Source of the DNA: Ophioceras dolichostomum
Lineage: Eukaryota; Ascomycota; Sordariomycetes; Magnaporthales; Ophioceraceae
Reading direction: 5' to 3'
Length of the DNA: 64,000 bases
Assembly (NCBI GenBank): GCA_003049485.1
Contig: PYST01000125.1
Coordinates: forward strand, 1-64,000
Shown: positions 1 to 11,237 of the stretch, piece by piece
Layout: every line of letters starts with the position of its first letter
Numbering within the stretch: position 1 is the stretch's first letter
Position numbers and translations under genes: made by a program
The notes under the pieces: model-generated
Seen by the model: the letters and a program-made list of their open reading frames with translations, nothing else
Told to the model about the DNA's origin: nothing
Databases searched by the model: none

Positions 1-1970
1 GGGCATGCGGGGCAGTGGGGAGCTGCTCCTCTGGGCCTTTTGGGGCTTAGGACGACGTCACGGGCAGGGGTCCCCTCCCATATCTGGCTTGTGACAAGAG
101 CTTCACGTCGCTTTGTCTTCTAACAATCCCTCTAAAGTTATCAAAAGCAACGGCCCTGAGTATACGGGATTCGATGCAACGAAAGGAACGATCTAAATGC
201 CTCGGCAGCGAAAACAAGCACCACAAAACCGCCGACTCCAGACCCTACATGTTTGACGAAAACACGGCTCCAACGGTGCCTGAAAGCGGCTCGAGTGCAC
301 GGTACGTACGGCTGCACATGCAAATGCGCCCCGCCAACCGACGGTTCCAGAAGCCAAATGCTCGCGTTTTCTTCCAGCACACGGGGCTCGGATCAAGGAG
401 ACTTTTCGGATCGAGGCAGCTGAGGTTTATGTGAAAGGCGAGCCCAGAATTAGCGGGATAGTCCGCAGGACATGAAAAGGGGCTGAGGCTCTCTGGCTCC
501 TGGCTGCTCCAGGCATGTCAAAACAGCCTGAGAAAGCAGCTGTAGCCCAGCAGGTCACATTTGCGAAACCGACAACAGACAGCAAATGGCCATGCCTGGT
601 CAATGCACCTACCTGGATGGCGCAAGACAAGTTCTTCCCTTGGCTTCTCAGAGATTGCTGGGGAATATAAGGATTGGGGCAGAAAACGGCATGTGAATCT
701 CACTTGTTGTAGGCCGACAGACACGCCAAGCCAAGGGACCAAGCAGCCAGTCACCTCGATCGTCTCCCTTCCTCCCGTTCCAACCTGAGCTTGCGTGCAC
801 TAGCGCAATGCGGGTCTAAGATGGTTGGTAGATCTCGCTGGCGGTCGAACGGAGCAGTTTGAGTTAGGACGAAGAGTAAGGGAGGGGGTGGTGGGCTCGT
901 GGGGTCTCGTGGGAGCGTGGGAGCGCGGGAGACTGCCCGAAATGTGTGGGTGGGTTTGCCTACCACCATACAAATGCGGCTTACAACAGAAGCAAGCCAA
1001 GCCGAAGCAAGCAACTCCTCGCTTCAAGCGGCACGACCATCAGGACGGAGACAAAAATGGAACTGGGAAGGGAACTGGATGGAGCCGTGGAATTATCGAT
1101 GAGTCTGGAGAACCTCGATCTGGAACTTTCTGAGGGTGGTCTGATTCTTTCCCTCTCCGTGCCCTCTTTTTGGAATACTTTATTGCTAGGTTTCGGCATT
1201 TTTGGGTGTACATCAATGTTGTGCACGGCTGCTACATACGGACACGGCTACGTGCAGTTACCACACATTTCGCTCGCTCTCTCGTGGCTGCTTACCTACC
1301 TGGTATATAGTTCCCCCGGCCGATTTGCTGGACCAGAATGGGACAAGGAGAGAAACACAAGACACGCAAATGGAACGACGCTGTACTTGGCGACGGAATG
1401 TCGTTCATCTCGTGTCGGCAGCCTGCATGCGAACACACAAACTGGGGGTTAGATCAGGCCAGTAGCCCCCCAGGAATCTAGAGGGATCAATTCTATTACG
1501 GACGTACTCCATCCTAAGTCATCGAAGATGGCTCTAACTGTGGTTCAGTGGCAGATACAAAGGCTTTTGAGCCGGTGATTGGCCAGGTCGGGGCTTCGTC
1601 CGAGACTCGCAGCATTTCAAGGTTTCGGCCGCACTGCGGGGCGCTTTGTGAGAGGCACGGCCGGGCAGGAACGTGTATCTCCGCGTGGCATCCGGGACCA
1701 AAAGTTTATGCCTTCCGTATCTGCCTCTCAGGTAGCCACTGCCAAAAGGAGAATATAGTGACGCACAGGAATGAGGCCAAAGCGGAACAAGAGGAAGGGG
1801 GGGAAAACACCAGAACTGATTAACTTCTCCGGATTCCCGGGCCGGAGCCAAGGCTCACTCCAAGTCCACGGCCACGGGTTGATCCCTGGGCGGCCGGGAC
1901 TCTAGGGTTGTTCAGCGGCGTCCCGGTTCCAGATGCTCGGGATCTCGGCCGAGATACATCGCGGACGGTT

Positions 1971-2010
1971 CGGACGAATCGGTCAGCCATATGGCTGACC
2001 GATTCGTCCG
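1971..2010. repeat. 40-bp perfect palindrome
   Basis: Two 20-nt arms are exact reverse complements with no spacer, centred on CAT|ATG. The left arm begins CGGACGAATC and the right arm ends GATTCGTCCG. Symmetry stops at both ends (T before, C after). A shorter related string, CGGACGGTTCGGACG, overlaps the left arm. Function is unknown. It could be a dimeric-factor site, a cruciform or hairpin, or a transposon-end relic. Confidence 0.95.
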
Positions 2011-4050
2011 CCACTTTCTGCCTCATTCTTCCTATGGAATTTCCCCATAATTTAGCAGCATATTCAGCCGTATCGCATTCGGACATACCGTTGTGCCGTC
2101 TCTTCCGGGTCCTTCGACTCGTGGCTGAAAGCCTTTGGCCATAACTCGCTTGCATAGAAGCCCTTCTCCGAGTGCGAGTGGCCTGGTGCGAATGCGACGT
2201 CGGCCCGTAGGCTGAGGGCAACTGGACCAACAGCAGGCGGTATAGGGCGCATATAGCGTATTCGCGCCCTATAGTAAAGCCCAGACCGCTCCTGGGGCCA
2301 ATCTTACCGCGCCGCCCGAGGGTCGAGCTGAAAGGTAGGCAGGTACAGGGCTGGCTCCATTCTTTTTCCACATACCGTTCTGACAATTCTGACAGAGGTG
2401 CGCGTATCTACGTACTATCGCATACGCATTTTGGGGCTCCCTGCGCCTCGCTCTCTCGCATTCGCTTGGAAAGAGAGGGGAGGCCTACCGGCCCTAGCCG
2501 CCCCACGAGAATCCCCAACAATCTGGGACGAGACGCCGCAAAAATGCTTATGTCGTCTTAGCTTTGTGGAGTACTGGGGGAGATTCGATCGGGATCTGTT
2601 GTTGCTTCTCTAAAGGGCTCTGCTGTTGCTTTTTTTTCTCGCGCTTCATCGAATCAGATCGATCGACATAACAAGACCAGGGCCCGAATTGCCTGCCCCT
2701 TTGAGTTATGAGACATCCACACACATCACGAATCCTTAGCCTCGAAACTGAATGCGGGCGGCGGGCGAGGCTGCATATGCAGACAGACGGAACACCTGGG
2801 ATGTACACGAAGTAAGTGCTCTGGACCATGGAGACGGGTGCAACGGTCGACGGAGCCATTTTCTCGACAAGCCGTATTCCGATCGATGGAAGCCCCAACA
2901 AGCTGGAGAAGACAGGACGACGAATATATGGACGGTATTAGGCATGCTATGCGCACGGTGTGTGGTGCTACTCGTCCCCTCGTCCATTCCGCTGCCCTCT
3001 TTGTCTCTGTCATTGCCCAAACTCATCCGCCCATTCGTCGCTCACGGCACACAGACGTGCCGCAACTCTGTCCTTGCCCGCGACAATTTTCCCTGGGTGT
3101 AACGGAGGCTTGAGATCTGCCGGTGTTGCCCCTGAAAGGCCTGGGCTACGAACAGGTGTAACTTCCCATTTCTGTCGTTTTCTCTTTCCAATCGGTCTTC
3201 TCGCAGACCATAGTGGTCGCTCCTACCAATTGTTGTGCTTATACAGGAGAGCTTTAACGTATTTCGTATAGCTCCTGCTCCAAAGGGAAAAAAACGAACT
3301 TCACGCTAGACTCTGTTGTCGTACCCGGCATGACATGCGGTCTAGTACACGTGGAAAAGCTTCCCACTGAGGCACTGCTGGTCGGCTGTTTGGTGGCCTC
3401 ACGCTTCTTGCAATTCAATATCCGATGTTCTCGAGTGAAGAAGAAACATCATTCCTTTATTCTCTTTTCTCGTTTTTCATTCAATCTCGAGAGGAGCCCG
3501 TACACCCACCCCAAGCAAGTCTCGGTGTCTGTTAGCGGTTTTTTTTTCTTTCTTTTTTTGAACTACGTCCAACGGCAGGCAACACTACGTACGGGACCGT
3601 ACAGTGCGGAGTGGAGAAGGGGGTCTCGACGGTCTTGCGCTGCTCCACGACTTACCTCACTGCGCCGTGATCCCCGTTGGTCGAGGGATTGCATCCCCAA
3701 TTAGACGGACGGATATAGGCAATCGCCGTTGCCCATTGGACTGTTTTGTCTTCACTCTCTTTTCTCTACTTCTTTCGCATTCGGACTAAGCCGTCGTCCA
3801 TCCCCATGTCTGTCCTTGTGGGATGGGTGGATGGGTGAACATTACCTGAGATCCATTCTGTCCCTCCCTCCTTCTTTTATGCCCTCGAGAGGTTGTTTTT
3901 ATATCTCGAGGCAGACCCAACCCAGTACCTCCTTCCGTCTTGCCCTCTTTCCGTTCTGTGTTGATCCGTTCTCGATTTTTCTTCTCAGTTGTTTCCGGCC
4001 TTCCCCCTTCCCATCCCCTAGCAAACAGCATATCATACCGTAGGAGTCTA

Positions 4051-4069
4051 CTACCTACCTACCTACCTT
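4051..4069. repeat. (ACCT)n microsatellite
   Basis: About four tandem CTAC/ACCT units lie some 100 bases before the transporter start. Related TACCTA/TAGGTA islands recur between genes throughout the window. Confidence 0.85.
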
Positions 4070-4165
4070 ACCTTCCCGACCTCTGCTGTTGCCGGTTGTA
4101 TTACAACAAGTGTGCTCCTCGGGACCTACCTTACCACGGACGGCGCCGTTCCACACATCGCCGCT

Positions 4166-6863
4166 ATGATCGCACTATACCGACATATCCGCAAGAAGAA
4201 GCAGAGCCCCAACGAACCAGCGACTCCCGCCAAGCCCGCGAAGCCCGCGAAGACACCTTGCGTTCACCAAGTATCCCAGCAAAGCCAACTGCAACTGCAA
4301 AAACAGCAGGATCGCGCCGCCGCCGGCGCTACTGCTACCCCTGGAGTTGACCAGAAATATGGCAAGCTATCATCATCTGGAGCGGCAACTGCTGCTCCCC
4401 CTCCTCAAGTGGCAGCTCATCTCGACCAAGAGGTAGCCCCCAATCAGCCAGCGGGCCCCGAAGAGAAGTGCAGTTTATGTCAAGAGGAGAAGCGTGCCGC
4501 CCGGAAGTATCGATGGAAGATCGTTCTGGGGTTGTTGTTTCCCTTTGCGCTTCAGTCACTCGACGTCACAATGTGAGCTAAAAGCACCAATGCCTTGCCT
4601 ACCGGACCTATACCCTGATGTTCATGGCCAGCTACGAGCAAGAACTGACCGGCTTCTCTCTTTCTTCTAGTATCGCGAGTGCTGTACCATGGATTGCTCA
4701 AGATTTCCGTGCGTTTTCCTTTCCCCCATCCACTATCACTACCCCTCCTTTCTCGCCTCCGAGCCCTCAACCACCGCCTCGGCCATCCTCTGCGTGCTGA
4801 CTGACCATTCTCCTCTTCCCAACATCTAGGCGAGGTCTCACAACTCAACTGGATCATCTCTGCCTTCAACCTCACCTCAGCAGCATTCATCCCCTTCTGG
4901 GGACAGATGGCCGACATCTTCGGCCGACACGCCACCATCCAAGCATGCGTGGTCATCATGATGATCGGCAGCGCGCTCTGCACGGCCGCGCCGAACAACT
5001 CGTTCCCCGTCCTCCTGCTGGGCCGCGGGATCCAGGGCCTGGGCTGCGCGGGCATCGGCATCATCGTCCGGATCATCATCGCTGACAAGGTCTCCCTGAA
5101 GGAAAACGCCAAGAACTGGTCCATCTTCTCCTTCACCGCCGGCATCAGCTACGGCCTGGGCCCCGTGGTTGGCGGCTACCTCACCGCCGCCAACTGGAGG
5201 TGGTGCTTCGGCATCAACCTGCCCATCTGCCTCATCGCCGTCCCGATCATCTTCTTCGTCCTTCGCAAGGAGCTCCTGGGACCGCAGCCGATCCCGGGCC
5301 TGGACGCCGATGCCACTGGTGGTGCCGCCGCCGCTGCTGCCGATAACGAGCTCCGTCCGATAGGTGGTGGCTCGTCTCAGCGGACGAGCGGCGCGGCGGG
5401 TGGTGGCGAGCGGGTGGGCAGGCTCGCGGCCTTCTCGACGAGGCTCACGACTCTGGACGCAGGAGGACAGCTGCTCTTCCTGTTCGGATTCGGCCTGATC
5501 ATTCTGGCCCTGACGTGGGGAGGGGCGACGTACGGGTGGAACTCGGCCGCGGTGCTCTCGCCGCTGTGCGTGGGCATCGCCCTTGTAGGGGCTTTCGTCT
5601 TCTGGGAGTGGCTGATGGCGCCGGGCAACGCGCTCGCGCGCAGGTGGCCGCAGCAGAAGTCGATGATGCCGTGGAAGCTTATTGTGAGCAGGAACATTGG
5701 ACTGCTGTCGTACATCAACTTCGCTACGGGCGCGGCTATGTACGCAGTACTTTACTTCTGTAACCTGTATTTCACAATCGTGAAGGTGAGTAGGACCCGA
5801 ATCGCCCACAAGTATTCTCTCCGCCAGCAGAACCGCCATTAACGCTTGTTTCTCTCAAACAGCTCCACACAGCCCAGCAGGCCGGGGTGCAGCTTTTGTT
5901 CTACACACCCGGTCTTGGAGGTGAGTTTCGCCACTAACCTTCTTCCCCAAGCTCCTCCTAGAATCCCCACGACCGGCTCCTCAACTGACGTGGTGGTAAT
6001 TGCTTAGCTGGCGTCTACCTGTCGATGGTTCTGTGCAACAGCTACCCGCGCACGACCTTCGCCCCAATCATGCTCGGCTCGGTGGTCGAGGCCGTGGGCG
6101 TGGGCGTCCTCGCTTGGGCGCTCTACACGGAGCACACCCCCACCATATTCGGGATGATGGCAATGACTGGGGCGGGCACCGGTCTGCGATTGCTGCCAGG
6201 CCCGCTGCACGCCATCGGGTTCTTCCCGAAGCACATAGCGAGCGTCGTCTCCCTCATGGCCGTGTCCCTCCCCTTTGGCGGCACTCTGGCGTTGACGATC
6301 ATGACGACCGTCTTCAACAATCTGGGAGGTATGGGGACCGACACGAAGTATCACGACTTCAATGTCATCCAGTCCCTACCCCCGGAAGTGCAGGCTGTGA
6401 TCATCTACAAAGCAAAGGTCAGTCAGAGAGCACCGGGGCTTGAGCATCCACCCGAGCTTTTACTCCTCTGAAATATCTTGGTCCACTAGTTGAGATAGAT
6501 CGGCTTGCTGACATAACAATACCTTCTCCACCCCAGATGGGCATCGTCTGGGCCTTCGTGGCCATCACGCCGTTCATGGTCCTCTGCATGCTAGCTGCCA
6601 CCCTTTTGGGCAACGTGAACATCACGAAGGAGCAGATAGGTGGGGGCGGAGACGAGGACGGATACGGTAAGCACGTCATCGACGGCGTGTACCTCCTCCA
6701 CCTGCTCAGGAGATGGCGCGGTTGGCGGCGGCATCACGGTGGCGCCGGAGCCGGAGACCACCAGGACTTGGAGGGCGCGGAGAATCCGAAGACGTTGAGT
6801 GCCACGGGCAGTGGCGCGGACAACGGGCTAGCGACGGTCTCGTCGTCGTCCAAGGCTGCATAG
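4166..6863 (+). CDS. MFS drug:H+ antiporter-type transporter
   Basis: Predicted plasma-membrane or vacuolar exporter of small molecules driven by the proton gradient; the substrate cannot be told. Exons: 4166-4572, 4671-4708, 4830-5785, 5863-5920, 6008-6417 and 6537-6863, giving about 731 residues. The first ~115 residues are hydrophilic and rich in Ala, Pro, Lys and Gln. The first membrane helix starts near residue 118. MFS motif A reads GQMADIFGRH (173-182). The antiporter motif C reads GISYGLGPVVGG (253-264), which is what points to export. An in-frame ATG at 4112 is an alternative start. The C-terminus is uncertain: a GTAAGC donor at 6667 with a CAG ending at 6709 would make a 43-nt intron and a different, shorter tail stopping near 6798. 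The family call is firm; the tail and exact start are not. Confidence 0.85.
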
Positions 6864-8433
6864 TTTGATAGAGCAGGGGTGGAATTGGGCTGTAGAACAA
6901 AGTCAGGGGTGGTTGGGGACTTTTCCTTTGTATGTATGATCGGTTTGAAGAGCTAGTTGTTTTTGCTCGAGCTCGGGCTAGACGGACCGGACAAGGAGAG
7001 GTAACGTGACTCGCTTCATCCCCATTGTTGTGGGCGAGTATTCTCATGATTTACTCAGCTGGTCTTGGAAGTCATCATGTACAAATTTAGGAGCGGGGAA
7101 AACGGTTGCATAAAGTGGGTGCATTTAGCTAGGTACCTACCTAGTATTACGGATGGCTTTACAGAGGTTGTTTCCTGACGACGGTTGGTTGATAGATCCC
7201 ATTACGTGAGGATCATCTGCTGTGCTCAGTTGCTTGCATGACACAAGCTGGAGCTGACCCCCCTCGAGCTCTGCCTCCGGATGTAGGAGCAGTGCATCAG
7301 TGCATCCGCCCGCGCATCAAGATCACTTCGATACCCAGGCGGCTAGGAAACATGGGCAGCACCAGGCCTAGCACTAGCACGACAAGCGGCTTGACAATGG
7401 AAATTCCACAACGCCATGCTGCTACACGTCAGCCGCGAGAGCGGGAGCCGGCCCGGCAATACTACGAGCCGGCCTTCCCGGACCACCTCGTGCCGGCGAC
7501 AAGGCCCCCTTCCGTCTTCCATACCCACCTGGCGACCAGTGGCGCAGCCGGTCGATGGTGTCCTTCAGCTTCGCCCTCGACGCCGGGACCTCGAGCAACA
7601 CTGCCAACCGACTGGTTCCCTAACGCAGCGGCGAGGCTGGTGATGCTGGTCGCGCGCACGGCGATCAACGATCTCGCGCTCATGAAGGATCTGGAAGGAT
7701 GTGATGAGGACGGTCAGGCCTGGCCCGCCCGCCCCAATATCTGCACTAGCTCAAGGAGCATCCAGTGTTGTGTGTCGCCGATGGGAGACACCCGTGACCG
7801 CTCGGACGTACGACTAACCTCGGAGGTCGAGGTTGAGGGTGGGCGGGCCTGTATTTCTCCTTGTGCCTACGTCGTCTAGCTCTCGGAGTCAATTTTCTTT
7901 TCTTTTCTTTTGATTCCCTGAGTTGGCTGAGGGGTGTGTGATGGCGAGGCGGTGGCACAGCGCGATATGGCTGCTGGGCCCGCCCCCTGTTACAGTAATG
8001 TACAATGCAGTCGAGAAAGACTGCCGCTGATAAACGCATCCAGAGGACTGCTTATCTGGCGTCTATAGACCGTTTTGCAGCCTATTACCCCATTCCTCGT
8101 CTCGCGCTGGAGCTCCAAGGGTACCTACATATTCGCCGGAAATCATGGTATCGTATCGTATCGCAATGTAATTCGAGTAACCCCCCACCCCCCCCCCGCG
8201 TATTCCCCGTTTTCTGCCCCCCTTGATGTCGGCTCAACAAGAAGAGTCTTGTCTTGGGGGAAAAAGCCACGGTTAGCTCTCCCGGCTTTTATGTCATCTG
8301 TTCCTCCGTGTTGTTTCTGTGGTTATGTGAANCCCCCGCGTATTCCCCGTTTTCTGCCCCCCTTGATGTCGGCTCAACAAGAAGAGTCTTGTCTTGGGGG
8401 AAAAAGCCACGGTTAGCTCTCCCGGCTTTTATG
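6864..8433. other. Intergenic with a possible broken ORF
   Basis: This is the 3' flank of the transporter. On the minus strand, 7422-7683 has two overlapping protein-like frames that would join only through a frameshift or small intron, so it may be a gene relic. A plus-strand 213-codon frame at 7238-7879 has no recognisable domain. The right end is taken up by the duplication around the N. Confidence 0.4.
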
Positions 8434-8471
8434 TCATCTGTTCCTCCGTGTTGTTTCTGTGGTTATGTGAA
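8193..8471. repeat. 139-bp exact direct duplication flanking one N
   Basis: Bases 8193-8331 and 8333-8471 are identical over 139 nt, separated only by the ambiguous base at 8332. The first copy starts inside a C-rich run at 8181-8198. Exact identity plus a single N strongly suggests two contig ends that overlap but were joined with a placeholder instead of being merged. The second copy contains the last codons of the minus-strand gene that ends at 8434. Confidence 0.93.
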
Positions 8472-9458
8472 AGGCCGGACAAGGGTCGTCCTGGGAGCCA
8501 CTTCCCCTCCCCTTGATCTCGCCCAGCAGTCGGTCGGTAAGCCCGACAACCTTGGCGCCGACCCCGCGTTCCCAGTTGCCTCCGTCCTGGACGGTCTCGA
8601 TGGTGTGGCTCAGGACCCTGCCCTCGCCGTCGAACTCGAAGATGAACAGGCCCGTGAAGTCCTTGTTGTCTTGCATGCGGGGTGCGCCTCCGCTACCGGC
8701 ATCACCCCCGCCTCCAAGGCCGAACGGGAGGCCCCAGCTCGTCGTCTTCCCGATGGTGCGCCACCTGACGACGAGCTGCTCACCGAAGGCGCCCTGCCTG
8801 CGCTGCGACGCCGAGCTCAGCATGGGCTGGTGCACCATGCGCTCGGAGAGGATCTCGAGCTTGACGTTTCCCACGATCGGGACGCGGTTCCACGCGATCG
8901 GCGAGGTCCAAAGGGCCGCGATGTAGGCCACTCGCCCCGATACCACCGGCAGATGTGGGTGAGTGGTCGGGAATAGGTGTAGCGATATGTTGGGTGCGAG
9001 GATCTCCTGCGGCAGCGGCGACTGTAGGAGCGTTGGGAGGCGTTCCTGGAGTATTCGCAAGGCTAAGAGGTTCAGAATCAGGGTTGTCAGTCATGTACCT
9101 AGCTCTAGATATAATAGATGAGCGTTATAGGGCTTAGGCCCTCTTTTTGCTGAGACTCACTCTTTCCTAGCTTCACTTTCCTCTCATCGTTCTTTGGATC
9201 TGATCCCTCGGGCGACCCCGTCTGTTTCGCCAGGGGGAAGGTAGCGCTAAACCACACTTCCGGCAAGTTTCGTGGATTTGCGTCTTGTAGGGTCGTGAGG
9301 GATTTGGTTTTGGTGGTGCCTGCGACGACGACGAGGGCGGCACCCCCAGTCGAGCTCTGACTATCGCCTAGGAGAGAGCGAAGCCGGCGCAATGTCGAGA
9401 GGTTCGCGATCTGAGATTGTGGCCGTTGCCGATTAAGCCGGAGGGCAGTAGACGACAT
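8434..9458 (-). CDS. Hypothetical protein, probably mitochondrial
   Basis: Two exons, complement of 9458-9161 and 9062-8434, with a 98-nt intron (GTGAGT donor, CTTAG acceptor, CTGAC upstream), give about 308 residues. The N-terminus has Arg, Ser and Leu with no acidic residue in its first ~30 positions (MSSTALRLNRQ...), typical of a mitochondrial targeting peptide. The second exon is a compact domain with the stretches FPTTHPHLPVVSGRVAYIAA, LVVRWRTIGK and FTGLFIFEFDGEGRVLSHTI. That pattern of strands suggests a small alpha+beta fold such as the NTF2-like superfamily, but this is a guess and I do not recognise the family with certainty. The 3' end lies inside the duplicated segment at the N. 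Confidence 0.7.
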
Positions 9459-11237
9459 TGTGTAAAGGTTTCCGGAGTCGGTGGTGCCGCCAGCACGGGA
9501 CGACCCCCACAGACGAGACAGGAGCTTTCAGGGCATCAAGTTGAAGGAAGCAAGGAAGGAGAGAAAATTTATTCTATTTAGGTGAAGATGTGCATTTTAC
9601 ACCTCCTTGGGCACAGTCCCAAAAGCAATGATGTCAAAAGCAATGATGATGATGTTGGGGCTCAATAATTTTTTCTGGGCCCGCCCGTAGTGGATTCATC
9701 AACGCGATAGTGGCTGAGAGGTATGCTATAGCAGCTCTGCATCACTGGTTGACCCAGCTGTTCGGCTACACCCGGCGACGCCAAGACATGTGGCTCCAAG
9801 TTTGACGACCCAGCGGAACGGGCTCGGCTTTTATGGGCATTTTAAATAGAATGCCTTCCAAACCCAAAAAGAGCTGGCGATTTCATCTCTACCTATCCAT
9901 CTCATCCCGTGAATCTCCAATGCCCATCCCGAGAAGCGGCTCAGAGTTGGGTCATTGGAGCGTCACTTGATAGGCATCTAGAGCGTTGCTGGTCGTGTGG
10001 AAGTTTCTCTGCTCAGCAACTCACTCCTTGTCAAGCTGGGGCACCTCAAGCAAAGCTTGCCTTGAAGTGTAATATGCTGTATTTGTGAACACATTACATT
10101 ACAGGCCTTGAGTACCTAGCGAAAAAGACTTTGCCAGTGGTGTTTGGATTTTATTTACCTGCGTCGTCACGACGAGATGGAGGGGAAAGGTAGAGAATGG
10201 AAGATATAATCAGCTTGAGAAGGGAGCCCAGCTCTAGCTTTTAAAAGCCTTTGACAGATGGCCCCCTTGTCTGTCAGCGTTAGTCAACCACTGTCGATAA
10301 GGTACCATGTCTAAAGAGATTCCAGGCCTGTTTAGGTCGTGTTCATGTTTCGCAAAACCATCGGCTACATTGAGGACGGGGGTGGAAAGGAGTGGGAGAG
10401 GCCTGCTCGTCCCTCAACCTTCCCTCAGCCACGGTATAGGTGGCATCCATCGCTTGAAGGATGTTGAGTGAGTATTAGAGCTCGAGAGGCGTAGCTGAAA
10501 TGATATAAAAGCCTTTCCTGGTAGCTGTTGCAAACTTGGTGAATGGCGTGCACCTGGGTTCCTTGATGTCGTGATAGAAATGACGAGCTCATTTCATTAC
10601 CCAGCGTTGAGATGACTGAGAGGGAAGAGCTTGGCGTTGAAACGCCGCTTGGGTCATGATTCCCAAGGTCGGGGGACTCGGTCACTTCTAATTGGAAGGG
10701 AAAATATTAGTCGGCCTCAGTTGGCCTCAGTCGGAACCGTGCAGGTTGGCGCATGCTGGCGCAGTTTGGTGCCGCACTGGAAGATGAAATGAATCCGAAT
10801 GTTGCCTTGTCACGTCGGCTTCCAAACAGTTCCAGGTTGCTTGTGAGTTGACCGCGTATCACGTGCTTCAAAGCATGATCAGCTCCGCAGAGCTCCTCTG
10901 CGTCATTCTGATTGGCCGGGAACTCCTCGGCGGCCTGTTTGTTCCCTTTCCCGACCGACAGACTGACGCAGCCTACGAAACCAACCTGCCTGGTCTTTGA
11001 TCTATCTAACTACTACCACATCATCACTTGATAATAAACCATCATCGACCTCTCTCCCCGCCGAACCTGCTTCACCACCTGCGCATCCAAACACCCCGTC
11101 CTGTCCGTTCCGCTCCGTCGCCAGCCGCCATCGAGCATTTCCGCAATCTCAGATCCTTCTCCTCCTGATCTTCTGTGCAATCCCCAGAGCATTCTCAGAA
11201 CGGAACCTGCACACGAACCTAGTCCTTGTTGCCCACC
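9459..11237. other. Intergenic, lower GC, no gene seen
   Basis: No open frame longer than about 86 codons occurs between 9.5 and 10.9 kb. Short direct repeats are visible, for example GCAATGATG near 9630-9650 and GGCCTCAG twice near 10713-10730. The final 250 bases are the pyrimidine-rich leader of YPT1. Confidence 0.5.

Larger units (their letters stand above)
1..4165. other. Intergenic, no gene recognised
   Basis: Open frames here are short or low in complexity, and none shows a recognisable domain or a splice-connected structure. The last few hundred bases are pyrimidine-rich with an ACCT-type repeat just before the transporter gene, as expected of a fungal promoter and 5' leader. The one striking element is the palindrome at 1971-2010. 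Confidence 0.6.

Noticed and set aside
1820..2386. 188-codon minus frame covering the palindrome
   Set aside because: No family resemblance. The open frame partly reflects GC-rich and palindromic sequence.
4877..5839. 320-codon frame antisense to the MFS transporter
   Set aside because: Arg/Glu/Gly-biased shadow of the real coding strand with no domain.
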